From Streptomyces sp. HUAS CB01 (lineage in GTDB: Bacteria; Actinomycetota; Actinomycetes; Streptomycetales; Streptomycetaceae), in contig NZ_CP129137.1 in the NCBI RefSeq assembly GCF_030406905.1, positions 3,581,001 through 3,645,000 on the forward strand: a stretch of DNA of 64,000 nt, written 5' to 3'. Below are positions 14,918 to 24,366 of the stretch, one piece after another. A program made the position numbers and the translations under genes. The notes beneath the pieces were generated by a model. It had not been told where the DNA came from. It searched no databases and was given only the letters and a program-made list of their open reading frames with translations. The first letter of the stretch is position 1; every line of letters starts with the position of its first letter.

Positions 14918-16885
14918 ATGGAAGGCATCACCACGACGGTCTCATCGGAGTCCGATCTAGACACCGATACCGTCCGAACCTGTCATTGCCGGACGATCCC
15001 GCGCCCGGGGGGTGGCGTGAGTCCCGTGGAGGAGCGGTTCCGGGGGCTGCTGGAGGCGGCACCGGACGCGATGGTCATCGTCGACGACGCCGGCACCATC
15101 CGCCTCGTCAACGCCCAGACCGAAGCCCTCTTCGGCTACCGCCGCGAAGAGCTCCTCGGCCGCCCCGTCGAGATCCTCGTCCCCGGCCGCTTCCGCAACC
15201 ACCACGCCGCACACCGCGACGGCTACACCCACAACCGCCAGGTCCGCCCCATGGGCGCCGGACTCGAACTCCACGGCCTCCGCAAGGACGGCACCGAGTT
15301 CCCCGTCGAAATCAGCCTCAGCCCCCTCGAAACCACCGACGGACTCCTCGTCTCCGCCGCCGTACGCGACGTCAGCGAACGAAAAGCAGCGGAGGAGCGG
15401 TTCCGGGGGCTGCTGGAGGCGGCACCGGACGCGATGGTCATCGTCGACGACGCCGGCACCATCCGCCTCGTCAACGCCCAGACCGAAGCCCTCTTCGGCT
15501 ACCGCCGCGAAGAGCTCCTCGGCCGCCCCGTCGAGATCCTCGTCCCCGGCCGCTTCCGCAACCACCACGCCGCACACCGCGACGGCTACACCCACAACCG
15601 CCAGGTCCGCCCCATGGGCGCCGGACTCGAACTCCACGGCCTCCGCAAGGACGGCACCGAGTTCCCCGTCGAAATCAGCCTCAGCCCCCTCGAAACCACC
15701 GACGGACTCCTCGTCTCCGCCGCCGTACGCGACGTCAGCGAACGAAAAGCAGCGGAGGAACGGTTCCAGGCCCTGTACGAGCAGCAGCGGCACGTCGCCC
15801 TGACCCTGCAGCGCAGCCTGATGGGCACCCCGCCGGCCGTGCCCGGGCTGGACACCGCCAGCCGCTATCTGCCCGCCACCCAGGGCGCGGGCGTCGGCGG
15901 CGACTGGTTCGACCTCGTACCCCTGGGTGCCGGACGGGTCGGCATCCTCATCGGTGACGTCATGGGACGCGGCCTGGAGGCGGCCGCCATCATGGGGCAG
16001 CTGCGGTCCGCGGCCCACGCGCTCGCCAAGACCGGGATGCAGCCCCGGCAGTTGATGCACGCGCTCGACTCGATCGTCGCCGAGCTCGACGGGCCCGACC
16101 AGTTGGTCACCTGCTGCTATCTGGTGGTTGCGCCGGACGCGGGCGAGGTGACCGTCTGCTCGGCCGGCCATCTTCCCGCTCTCGTCGCCGAACCGGGCGA
16201 GGGCGTGCGATCCCTGGATGCGCCGGTCAGCGTGCCCCTGGGCGTGGGTGACCATCTGCACCAGCAGACGACGGTGGCCATCGCTCCCGGGTCGAGCCTG
16301 ATCCTGTTCACCGACGGCCTGATAGAGACACCGGCGGGAGACATCGAGGAGCAGCTCGACGCGCTCATCGACGCGCTCGACCTGGCGTTCGCCTCGGCGC
16401 ACGACCTGCAGACGGTGGTGGACGAGGTGCTGGCGTCGGTCCTGCCGGCCACCGAGCACCACCACGACGACGTGACGCTGCTCCTGGCCCAGCTGCCGGC
16501 GGCCCCGCTGGCCACGGTGGTGACGGAGCTGGCGGCGGCGCCGTCGTCGGTGTCGCGGGCGCGGGCGTTCCTCGCCAAGTCCCTGGTCGACTGGGGCTGT
16601 GCCCAGGTCGCCGACGACGCGCAGCTGCTGGCGTCCGAGGTGGTCACCAACGCCATCCAGCACGGGCAGGGCCCGGTGCGCCTGCTGATGCGACGCAACA
16701 GCACCGAGCTCACCGTGGAGGTGAGCGACCACAGCCACCTTCCGCCCCAGCCCCGGCTCGCCGCCGCCGACGACGAGTCGGGGCGGGGCCTGATCCTCGT
16801 CGAGACACTGGCGGGCAGCTGGGGCGTGCGGCCGACGGACGACGGCAAGACGACGTGGTTCACGCTGCATCTGGGGCCGATGTAG
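14918..16885 (+). CDS. PAS-PAS-PP2C (SpoIIE-type)-HATPase signalling phosphatase
   Basis: A 655-residue cytoplasmic signalling protein. Two PAS domains (about 38-158 and 159-279) are identical in sequence, from an exact DNA duplication. A SpoIIE-like PP2C phosphatase (about 300-510) shows metal-binding GGDWFD, GDVMGRG, FTDGLIE and HHDDVTLLL. A C-terminal RsbW-like HATPase (about 540-655) has SEVVTNAIQHG and DDESGRGLILVETL. Such proteins usually set anti-sigma/anti-anti-sigma balance: the phosphatase dephosphorylates an antagonist and the ATPase acts as kinase or anti-sigma factor. GGGAGG lies 5 bases before the ATG at 14918. A GTG at 15018 would drop 33 residues. Confidence 0.93.
   Translation: MEGITTTVSSESDLDTDTVRTCHCRTIPRPGGGVSPVEERFRGLLEAAPDAMVIVDDAGTIRLVNAQTEALFGYRREELLGRPVEILVPGRFRNHHAAHRDGYTHNRQVRPMGAGLELHGLRKDGTEFPVEISLSPLETTDGLLVSAAVRDVSERKAAEERFRGLLEAAPDAMVIVDDAGTIRLVNAQTEALFGYRREELLGRPVEILVPGRFRNHHAAHRDGYTHNRQVRPMGAGLELHGLRKDGTEFPVEISLSPLETTDGLLVSAAVRDVSERKAAEERFQALYEQQRHVALTLQRSLMGTPPAVPGLDTASRYLPATQGAGVGGDWFDLVPLGAGRVGILIGDVMGRGLEAAAIMGQLRSAAHALAKTGMQPRQLMHALDSIVAELDGPDQLVTCCYLVVAPDAGEVTVCSAGHLPALVAEPGEGVRSLDAPVSVPLGVGDHLHQQTTVAIAPGSSLILFTDGLIETPAGDIEEQLDALIDALDLAFASAHDLQTVVDEVLASVLPATEHHHDDVTLLLAQLPAAPLATVVTELAAAPSSVSRARAFLAKSLVDWGCAQVADDAQLLASEVVTNAIQHGQGPVRLLMRRNSTELTVEVSDHSHLPPQPRLAAADDESGRGLILVETLAGSWGVRPTDDGKTTWFTLHLGPM
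15028..15753 (+). repeat. Exact 363-bp tandem duplication encoding a PAS domain
   Basis: Bases 15028-15390 and 15391-15753 read as identical by eye. The unit is exactly 121 codons, so the frame is kept. The sequence after the second copy resumes with the same GGAGGA bases but then differs within about 15 bases. This is a very recent unequal-crossover or slippage product. Confidence 0.95.
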
Positions 16886-16986
16886 CGGGCTCCTGCTTCT
16901 GGGCCGGTCAAGCGGGCCCCTGCCCGGCACACGGACCGTACGCCCGCACCGCAGCGCACCGCTCAGGGCCGCGCCGGGCACAAAGG

Positions 16987-17026
16987 CCGAGGGCGGCACC
17001 CCCGGGATCGGGGGTGCCGCCCTCGG
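16987..17026. terminator. Strong bidirectional terminator between PP2C gene and groEL2
   Basis: A perfect 18-bp stem (16987-17004 with 17009-17026) and a 4-base loop, located in the gap between two convergent genes. It probably stops transcription of both. Confidence 0.85.
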
Positions 17027-17056
17027 TTCAGGACGGTCGATCAACCTTCAGGTCGA

Positions 17057-18832
<1,776 letters not shown>

Positions 18833-18970
18833 CGCCAATGATTAGCACTCGGACCCGGCGAGTGCAAGGCGCGACCGCGACTCGGGCCCCCGCCGGCACC
18901 CGGCGGCCGCGCCCGGGCCCGGGCCCGACAGAGACGCGACCCGGACCCGGCACCGGCGTGACCGCGCACG

Positions 18971-19165
18971 ATGCGGGTACGACCCGGGCGCGATACGACC
19001 CGGGCGCGATGCGGGTACGACCCGGGTACGAAGCGCGGCGCGACCGCGCACGACGAAGGTGCGACCCGGACGCGAAGCGCCGTGCGACCGCGCACGACGA
19101 AGGTGCGACCCGGACGCGAAGCGCCGTGCGACCGCGCACGACGAAGGTGCGACCCGGACGCGGGA
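18971..19165. repeat. Tandem repeats between groEL2 and the cold-shock gene
   Basis: A 44-base unit beginning GCGACCGCGCACGACGAAGG is present at 19040-19083 and 19084-19127, with a partial third copy at 19128-19162. Just upstream (about 18971-19036) is a looser set of GCGGGTACGACCCGGG-like repeats. Together they fill most of the 480-base gap from the CIRCE region to the cold-shock terminator. Units abut without spacers. I see no gene. Confidence 0.85.
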
Positions 19166-19272
19166 CCGGCGTGACCGCGCAGGGCGGCCGCCGGTCCCGC
19201 CGCGGTGGAGGCACGACCCTCGCGCGGCGGCGGGTGGTCCGGCCGCGGCATGTGGCCCGGCCCCGGACACGG

Positions 19273-19305
19273 CGGAGGGTCCGCGCCCCTGGCACGGACC
19301 CTCCG
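19273..19305 (-). terminator. Terminator of the cold-shock gene
   Basis: CGGAGGGTCCG (19273-19283) pairs with CGGACCCTCCG (19295-19305), an 11-bp stem with an 11-base loop, 25 bases past the gene end. Confidence 0.8.
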
Positions 19306-19330
19306 TCACGTTGCTGCAGTCAGTCGGCGC

Positions 19331-19534
19331 TCAGCCGGCTACGCGGACCATGTCCGCCTGCGGCCCCTTCTGGCCCTGCGAGATCTCGAACTCGACTCGC
19401 TGACCCTCCTCCAGGGTGCGGTATCCGTCCATCTGGATCGCGCTGTAGTGGACGAAAACATCCGCACCACCGTCGACCGCGATGAAGCCATACCCCTTCT
19501 CCGCGTTGAACCACTTGACGGTGCCCTGAGCCAT
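19331..19534 (-). CDS. Cold-shock domain protein (CspA family)
   Basis: A 67-residue single-stranded nucleic-acid-binding protein. RNP1 is KGYGFI and RNP2 is VFVHYS; it starts [18 protein letters not shown] and ends [11 protein letters not shown]. Full family length. GGGAG precedes the ATG at 19534. It acts as an RNA chaperone in the cytoplasm. The long upstream region (over 300 bases to the next gene) is less GC-rich than the rest and could carry a long regulated leader, as known for csp mRNAs. Confidence 0.97.
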   Translation of the reverse strand: MAQGTVKWFNAEKGYGFIAVDGGADVFVHYSAIQMDGYRTLEEGQRVEFEISQGQKGPQADMVRVAG

Positions 19535-19922
19535 GCCTAACTCCCCTATTACTGGCCCTTGCACAGGACCGCACTTCGCGGACCCGGGTCAGACCTCACC
19601 CAGCGGTGTCACCGGTACCCGGAGGGGCATGCGGATGACCCATGGATGTGCGCCGGAACGCGTCGACCGCGGCTGAATGTATCTGTCCAACTGCCGTCTG
19701 CAACAGGTCAATCGGACGAGAATTCCGGGCAGGACCGAAAGGATGAATAAGAGGAAATGCGAGCATTCCCGGGCAAGTCGGGCCGGACAAAGCGCACTTA
19801 CTGCGCATCACGCTCGAGCACTTTGGCTGTTTCTTGTCGTGTGCGCACGCATTCTCATATGCACCTGGCACACGCAGCGGAGGGGGCTTCCCCAACTCTA
19901 TCGCGCTCAACCATGCAGAAAT
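19535..19922. other. Non-coding upstream region of the cold-shock gene
   Basis: About 390 bases without a gene I can support. It is relatively AT-rich around 19690-19880. A few short open frames cross it on both strands, but none has both a good ribosome site and protein-like composition. Probably promoter and 5' leader of the cold-shock mRNA. Confidence 0.4.
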
Positions 19923-19951
19923 GCCCCCTCCGCCGAGCTTGCGGAGGGGGC
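19923..19951 (-). terminator. Terminator of the thrC-sulfur-carrier operon
   Basis: GCCCCCTCCGC (19923-19933) pairs with GCGGAGGGGGC (19941-19951) around a 7-base loop: a perfect 11-bp stem 24 bases past the last gene. Confidence 0.85.
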
Positions 19952-19975
19952 ACCACTGCTGACTCTGCGTGGCGT

Positions 19976-20251
19976 TCAGCCGCCCGCCACCGCGGGGATG
20001 ATCGACACGCCGGCACCGTCCGGCGTCGCCGTCTCCAGGCCCTGCTCGAAGCGCACGTCGTCGTCGTTGACGTACACGTTCACGAACCGGCGCAGCTTGC
20101 CCTGGTCGTCCAGGACCCGGGCCGCGATGCCCGTGTGGTTCTTCTCCAGGTCGGCGATGACCTCGGCGAGGGTGGTGCCCTCGGCCGGGACCTCGGCCTG
20201 CCCGCCCGTGTAGGTGCGGAGGATGGTGGGGATGCGGACGTTGACGCTCAT
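19976..20251 (-). CDS. MoaD/ThiS-family ubiquitin-like sulfur carrier
   Basis: A 91-residue beta-grasp protein ending in the diagnostic Gly-Gly (SIIPAVAGG), which is adenylated and thiocarboxylated in sulfur carriers. It starts MSVNVRIPTILRTYTGGQAEV. Its ATG overlaps the stop of thrC by four bases (ATGA), so both are made together. Actinobacterial relatives include CysO, which donates sulfur to O-phosphoserine for cysteine synthesis. The coupling to threonine synthase instead of a cysM gene is intriguing, but its meaning is not established. No adenylating partner is encoded nearby. Confidence 0.9.
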   Translation of the reverse strand: MSVNVRIPTILRTYTGGQAEVPAEGTTLAEVIADLEKNHTGIAARVLDDQGKLRRFVNVYVNDDDVRFEQGLETATPDGAGVSIIPAVAGG

Positions 20252-21540
20252 ACGAGGCCAGCCTCTCGGAAGGAGTCCAGGTTGGGGCGGATGACTGCGG
20301 ACATACCCGTGGTCGGGGCCACGGCGTCGAGGGTCTTGAGGCCGTCACCCGTGTTGACGACCACCGTGGTGAGGGCCGGGTCGATCACCCCTGCCTCGAT
20401 CAGCTTCTTCGCCACGCCGAGCGTCGTACCGCCCGCGGTCTCGGTGAAGATGCCCTCCGTGCGGGCCAGCAGCTTGATCGCGTCCACGATCTCCTCGTCG
20501 GTGACGTCCTCCACGGCACCGCCGGTGCGCCGGCAGATGTCCAGCACGTACGGCCCGTCCGCCGGGTTGCCGATGGCCAGGGACTTGGCGATGGTGTCCG
20601 GCTTCTGCGGCCTGACCACGTCGTGGCCTGCCTTGAACGCCACGGACACCGGCGAGCAGCCCTGGGCCTGGGCGCCGAAGATCTTGTAGGGCCGGTCCTC
20701 GACCAGACCCAGCTTGATCAGTTCCTGGAGCCCCTTGTCGATCTTGGTGAGCTGGGAGCCGGAGGCGATGGGGATGACGATCTGGTCCGGCAGCCGCCAG
20801 CCGAGCTGCTCGCAGATCTCGTACGCCAGCGTCTTGGAGCCCTCGGCGTAGTAGGGGCGGAGATTGACGTTGACGAAGCCCCAGCCCTCGCCCACCGGGT
20901 CGCCGATGAGCTCGGAGCAGAAGCGGTTGACGTCGTCGTAGTTGCCCTCGATGCCGACCAGCTCACCGCCGTAGACCGCGGCCATGACGACCTTGCCCTG
21001 CTCCAGGTCGTGCGGGATGAACACGCAGGAGCGGAAGCCGGCGCGCGCGGCGGCGGCGCCGACCGCGCCGGCCAGGTTGCCCGTGGAGGAGCAGGAGAGC
21101 GTCGTGAAGCCGAAGGCGCGGGCGGCCTCGATCGCCTGGGCGACGACCCGGTCCTTGAAGGAGTGGGTCGGGTTGCCGGAGTCGTCCTTCACCCAGAGCC
21201 CGCCGGTGACGCCCAGCTCACGGGCGAGGTTGTCGGCCTGGACGAGCTTGGTGAAGCCCGGGTTCAGATTCGGCTTGCTCGCCACGTCGGCGGGGACGGG
21301 CAGCAGCGGCGCGTAGCGCCAGATGTTCTCCGGACCGCTCTCGATCCGCTTGCGCAGCGCCTCGGGGTCGCCGCTCGGCAGGTCGTACGCGACTTCGAGC
21401 GGCCCGAAACAGGCTTCACAGGCGAAGATCGGGCCGAGGGCGAAGCGCTCGCCGCACTCGCGGCAGGAGAGCCCGGAGGCGGGGCCCAGATCGACGGTGT
21501 CGGCAGAATCGGTGGTGGTGGCGACAGTCTGCACAGCCAT
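20248..21540 (-). CDS. thrC: Threonine synthase ThrC
   Basis: A 430-residue PLP enzyme that converts O-phosphohomoserine to threonine. An N-terminal zinc-ribbon-like segment (CRECG and CEAC) precedes the PLP fold. The PLP lysine lies in THSFKDR, the phosphate-binding loop is SCSSTGNLAGAVGA, and GTTLGVAKKLIEAG is near the C-terminus. The ATG at 21540 gives the usual N-terminus MAVQTVATT; upstream frame is not protein-like. It overlaps the sulfur-carrier gene and is divergent from the GpgS-like gene. A leader hairpin lies about 30 bases before the start. Confidence 0.96.
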   Translation of the reverse strand: MAVQTVATTTDSADTVDLGPASGLSCRECGERFALGPIFACEACFGPLEVAYDLPSGDPEALRKRIESGPENIWRYAPLLPVPADVASKPNLNPGFTKLVQADNLARELGVTGGLWVKDDSGNPTHSFKDRVVAQAIEAARAFGFTTLSCSSTGNLAGAVGAAAARAGFRSCVFIPHDLEQGKVVMAAVYGGELVGIEGNYDDVNRFCSELIGDPVGEGWGFVNVNLRPYYAEGSKTLAYEICEQLGWRLPDQIVIPIASGSQLTKIDKGLQELIKLGLVEDRPYKIFGAQAQGCSPVSVAFKAGHDVVRPQKPDTIAKSLAIGNPADGPYVLDICRRTGGAVEDVTDEEIVDAIKLLARTEGIFTETAGGTTLGVAKKLIEAGVIDPALTTVVVNTGDGLKTLDAVAPTTGMSAVIRPNLDSFREAGLV

Positions 21541-21570
21541 GGAGGCGAGGCCCTTTCTCCTCATCTTCCC

Positions 21571-21589
21571 CGCGGTGCGTTTCACCGCG
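21571..21589 (-). promoter_or_regulatory. Small leader hairpin upstream of thrC
   Basis: CGCGGTG and CACCGCG form a 7-bp stem with a 5-base loop, 31 bases before the thrC start. It could affect ribosome access. There is no sign of a known riboswitch. Confidence 0.4.
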
Positions 21590-21819
21590 AGACGGAATTG
21601 GCACCTTCCCAAGCCGTGGCCTCGGCCGCGATGCGCGACGAGATCGGCTGGAGGGTTGCCGGGGCTTCAACGGGCCGTGTCCCTCTGCCCCTCTGGATGA
21701 GCGGTATTCGATTGTTTCCGCGACGACCCCGACATGCATCGGCGGTCCGCGTTGTTCAAGACTGTAACCGAACCCCCGGACGCCTGAGACGGTCGTCCGA
21801 TCCGCGAGATGGAGATCAC

Positions 21820-22779
21820 GTGCTGGAAGAGGTGGAGCGCTGGCTGGCCCGGCGGTCCTGGTCGGTGGCGGACCGGCCACTGGACCGGCTGCTGTCCGCC
21901 AAGCAGGACACCACGGTCAGCGTGGTGCTCCCCGCACTCAACGAGGAGGCGACGGTCGGGGAGATCGTCACCGTCATCCGGCGCGAACTGATGACCGACG
22001 CGGTGCCGCTCGTGGACGAGCTGGTCGTCGTCGACTCGGGGTCGACGGACCGCACCGCCGAGGTGGCGGCACGGGCCGGCGCCCGCGTCGTGCACCGCGA
22101 CGCGATACTCCCGCGCGTCCCGGCCGTCCCCGGCAAGGGCGAGGTGCTGTGGCGCTCCCTCCTGGTGACCGACGGCGACATCGTCTGCTTCGTGGACGCC
22201 GACCTTCAGGAGTTCTCCGCGGACTTCGTGTCCGGGATCGTCGGACCGCTGCTGACCGACCCGGAGGTGCAGTTCGTCAAGGCGATGTACGACCGGCCGC
22301 TCGGCGACACGCCCGGCCAGGGCGGCCGGGTGACCGAACTGGTGGCGCGGCCGCTGCTCAATCTGCACTGGCCGCAGCTCGCGGGGTTCGTCCAGCCGCT
22401 CGGCGGGGAGTACGCGGCGCGGCGCTCGCTGCTGGAGCGGCTGCCGTTCCCGGTCGGCTACGGGGTGGAGCTGGGCCTGCTGGTGGACGCGCTGCACACG
22501 GTGGGCCTGGACGCGCTGGCGCAGGTGGACGTGGGCGTACGGCTGCACCGCCACCAGGACGGGCAGGCGCTGGGCCGGATGGCGGCGGCGATCTACCGCA
22601 CGGCCCAACTACGGCTCTCGCGAGGGCATTTGGTCCGCCCGGCGCTCACCCAGTTCGAACGCGGCGAGGACGGGTTCGTCCCGCGGACGCATGCGGTGGA
22701 CACGGAGGAGCGGCCGCCGATGGCGGACATCGCCGAGTACGCGTCCCGGGCGGGGCGACGCAACACGGGCGCGGCGTAA
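21820..22779 (+). CDS. Glucosyl-3-phosphoglycerate synthase-like GT2 glycosyltransferase
   Basis: A 319-residue GT-A fold enzyme. VSVVLPALNEEATVGEIV is the nucleotide-sugar loop, VVDSGSTDRTAEVA follows, and CFVDADLQEF provides the metal-binding Asp motif. PGKGEVLWRSL and the C-terminal EERPPMADIAEY match the GpgS group, which transfers glucose to 3-phosphoglycerate to start methylglucose lipopolysaccharide or glucosylglycerate synthesis. The GTG at 21820 follows GGAG by 6 bases. Length fits GpgS (about 320). Activity is inferred from family resemblance only. Confidence 0.85.
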   Translation: MLEEVERWLARRSWSVADRPLDRLLSAKQDTTVSVVLPALNEEATVGEIVTVIRRELMTDAVPLVDELVVVDSGSTDRTAEVAARAGARVVHRDAILPRVPAVPGKGEVLWRSLLVTDGDIVCFVDADLQEFSADFVSGIVGPLLTDPEVQFVKAMYDRPLGDTPGQGGRVTELVARPLLNLHWPQLAGFVQPLGGEYAARRSLLERLPFPVGYGVELGLLVDALHTVGLDALAQVDVGVRLHRHQDGQALGRMAAAIYRTAQLRLSRGHLVRPALTQFERGEDGFVPRTHAVDTEERPPMADIAEYASRAGRRNTGAA

Positions 22780-22817
22780 CACGGCCCAGCCGGAATGATT
22801 GTCTACATTTCGGACTT

Positions 22818-23768
22818 ATGGGCAATGCAAGATCACAGGGCGCCGGGGTCCTCCGTTCGGTTCGGGCCGTGCCCGGACGGGACCGCACGAGGAGCCGCGG
22901 GCGCAGCAGAGGCAATCGGTCCCGGTTCCTCGGGGCCCTGACGGTCGCCGCGGGCGCCGCCGCCGCCACGACGGGCTTCGGGCCGGCGGCCACCGCCCTG
23001 TCGGCGCAGACCCCCGATCTCGAGATCACCAAGACGGCGTCGGCGAAGCGGGTCGCCCTGGGCGACACCCTCACCTTCACCATCCGGGCGAGGAACAACG
23101 GCGAGCGGGCCCTCCCCGACGTGCGCTTCACCGACGATCTCGGCGGCACCCTCGACGACGCCGTCTACGACCGCAACGCCCGGGCCACCTTCGGCCGGGT
23201 CGCGTACAACGAGCCCGTGCTCTCGTACTCGGGTGCCATCCCGGCCGGGAGGACGGCGACCCTCACCTACTCGGTCACCGTCGGCGGCGAGGACGGCGGC
23301 GACGGTGGCGACGGCCGGCTCGGCGGCGGCCTGGAGGTCCAGTCCCCGCAGTCCAACTGCGCCGGCGGCACCAGGGACGCCCGGTGCGCGGCGACCCCGG
23401 TGGCCGAGGAGGTCGGGGAGCTCGGGGCTCCGCGGTCGGACTTCGGCGACGAGGAGAGTTTCGACGACAGCCTCGAACAGGGCCACGAGGACGGCCTGGA
23501 CGAGGAGATCGCGGAGGACGGCGACCCGGAGGGGGCGGGCGTGCCGCCGGCCCTCGGCGGCCCCGGCAGCGCGGCCGGCGCCGGGCACGCCGGTCCCCCG
23601 GGCCACGACAGCGGCAGCGGCAGCGGGAGCGGGAGCCGGCCCGTCGGCCAGATCGCGGCGGCGGGTCACGACAGCGAGCGGCTCTGGCTCCTCGGCGGAG
23701 TCGCCCTGGCGCTCTCGGCCGCGGGCGCCATCGCGCTCGCGGCGACGCGCGACCGGGGGAACCATTGA
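22818..23768 (+). CDS. Secreted DUF11-like surface protein with C-terminal anchor helix
   Basis: A 316-residue exported protein. A basic N-terminus (RSRGRSRGNRSR) precedes a hydrophobic signal at about 36-60. A DUF11-type beta-sandwich (about 66-160: LEITKTASAKRVALGDTLTFTIRARNNGERALPDVRFTD) follows. Then come an acidic stretch, a Gly/Ser-rich linker, and a final TM helix (LWLLGGVALALSAAGAIALAA) with a short basic tail. No LPXTG sortase signal is visible. TACATT lies 8 bases before the ATG and there is no ribosome site, so translation may be leaderless. Function unknown; likely a cell-surface protein. Confidence 0.75.
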   Translation: MGNARSQGAGVLRSVRAVPGRDRTRSRGRSRGNRSRFLGALTVAAGAAAATTGFGPAATALSAQTPDLEITKTASAKRVALGDTLTFTIRARNNGERALPDVRFTDDLGGTLDDAVYDRNARATFGRVAYNEPVLSYSGAIPAGRTATLTYSVTVGGEDGGDGGDGRLGGGLEVQSPQSNCAGGTRDARCAATPVAEEVGELGAPRSDFGDEESFDDSLEQGHEDGLDEEIAEDGDPEGAGVPPALGGPGSAAGAGHAGPPGHDSGSGSGSGSRPVGQIAAAGHDSERLWLLGGVALALSAAGAIALAATRDRGNH

Positions 23769-23807
23769 TCAGGTGAACGCGGCGGGTTCCCGGCGAACGC
23801 CCGGGAC

Positions 23808-24021
23808 GGGAGGTGCGGGTCCGGGTGCCCCCGGCCGGTGGTTCGTGGGCCCGTGGTCGTGGGCGGTCGTGGGCCCGAGGTCGGGGCCACCGAACCGGGG
23901 CCGTCGGCCCGTCGCCGCCGACCGGAACCGGGCGAACGGCCCGGGGACGAGAGGTGGCGGGTCCGCGTGCCCCGGCCGGTGGCCCGTGGTCGTGGGCGGT
24001 CGTGGGCCCGAGGTCGGGGCC
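23808..24021. repeat. Direct repeat in the gap before otsA
   Basis: A 39-base sequence beginning CCCGTGGTCGTGGGCGGTCG occurs identically at 23850-23888 and 23983-24021. It sits within longer imperfect copies that start about 42 bases earlier. The whole 598-base gap (23769-24366) is low-complexity G/C with no credible gene. The otsA promoter is probably at its right end. Confidence 0.75.
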
Positions 24022-24366
24022 CGTGGCCACACCGCCCGTGGTCGTCGTCGGCCGATGACGGGCCGGGCGACCGTGATCGTGGTCGTCGGCCGGTCCCCGG
24101 CGAACGCCGGGGGTGGGCGGACGACCGGTCCGGGCGGGGCCGGCCGTGCTCACGGGCCGGTACCGCGGCCACACCCGGGACCCGGGGCCGGCAGGTGACC
24201 GAACACGGGCCTACCGCCCCGGCGGTGTGGGCCGGACCCGGGGCCGACGTCCCGGGTGCCCGCCCGCCCCGTCGGCCCCGTGGTCGCGGGACGATCTCCG
24301 GCGGTCTCCGGCCACGCAGTCCGGCCGTACGTTTGAGCGGTTCCAGGAAGGGCTAGGTTTCGCGAC

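Noticed and set aside
14957..17044. Minus-strand frame of 695 codons opposite the PAS-PP2C gene
   Set aside because: It mirrors the duplicated PAS sequence and has no domain; the plus-strand protein is unmistakable.
19677..20213. Plus-strand small protein starting near 19743 (MNKRKCEHSRAS...)
   Set aside because: It has a passable ribosome site, but the frame runs through the terminator and into the sulfur-carrier gene, and its composition is not protein-like.
21541..21819. Riboswitch or attenuator peptide upstream of thrC
   Set aside because: I found one small hairpin only. There is no Thr/Ile-rich leader peptide and no recognisable riboswitch core.
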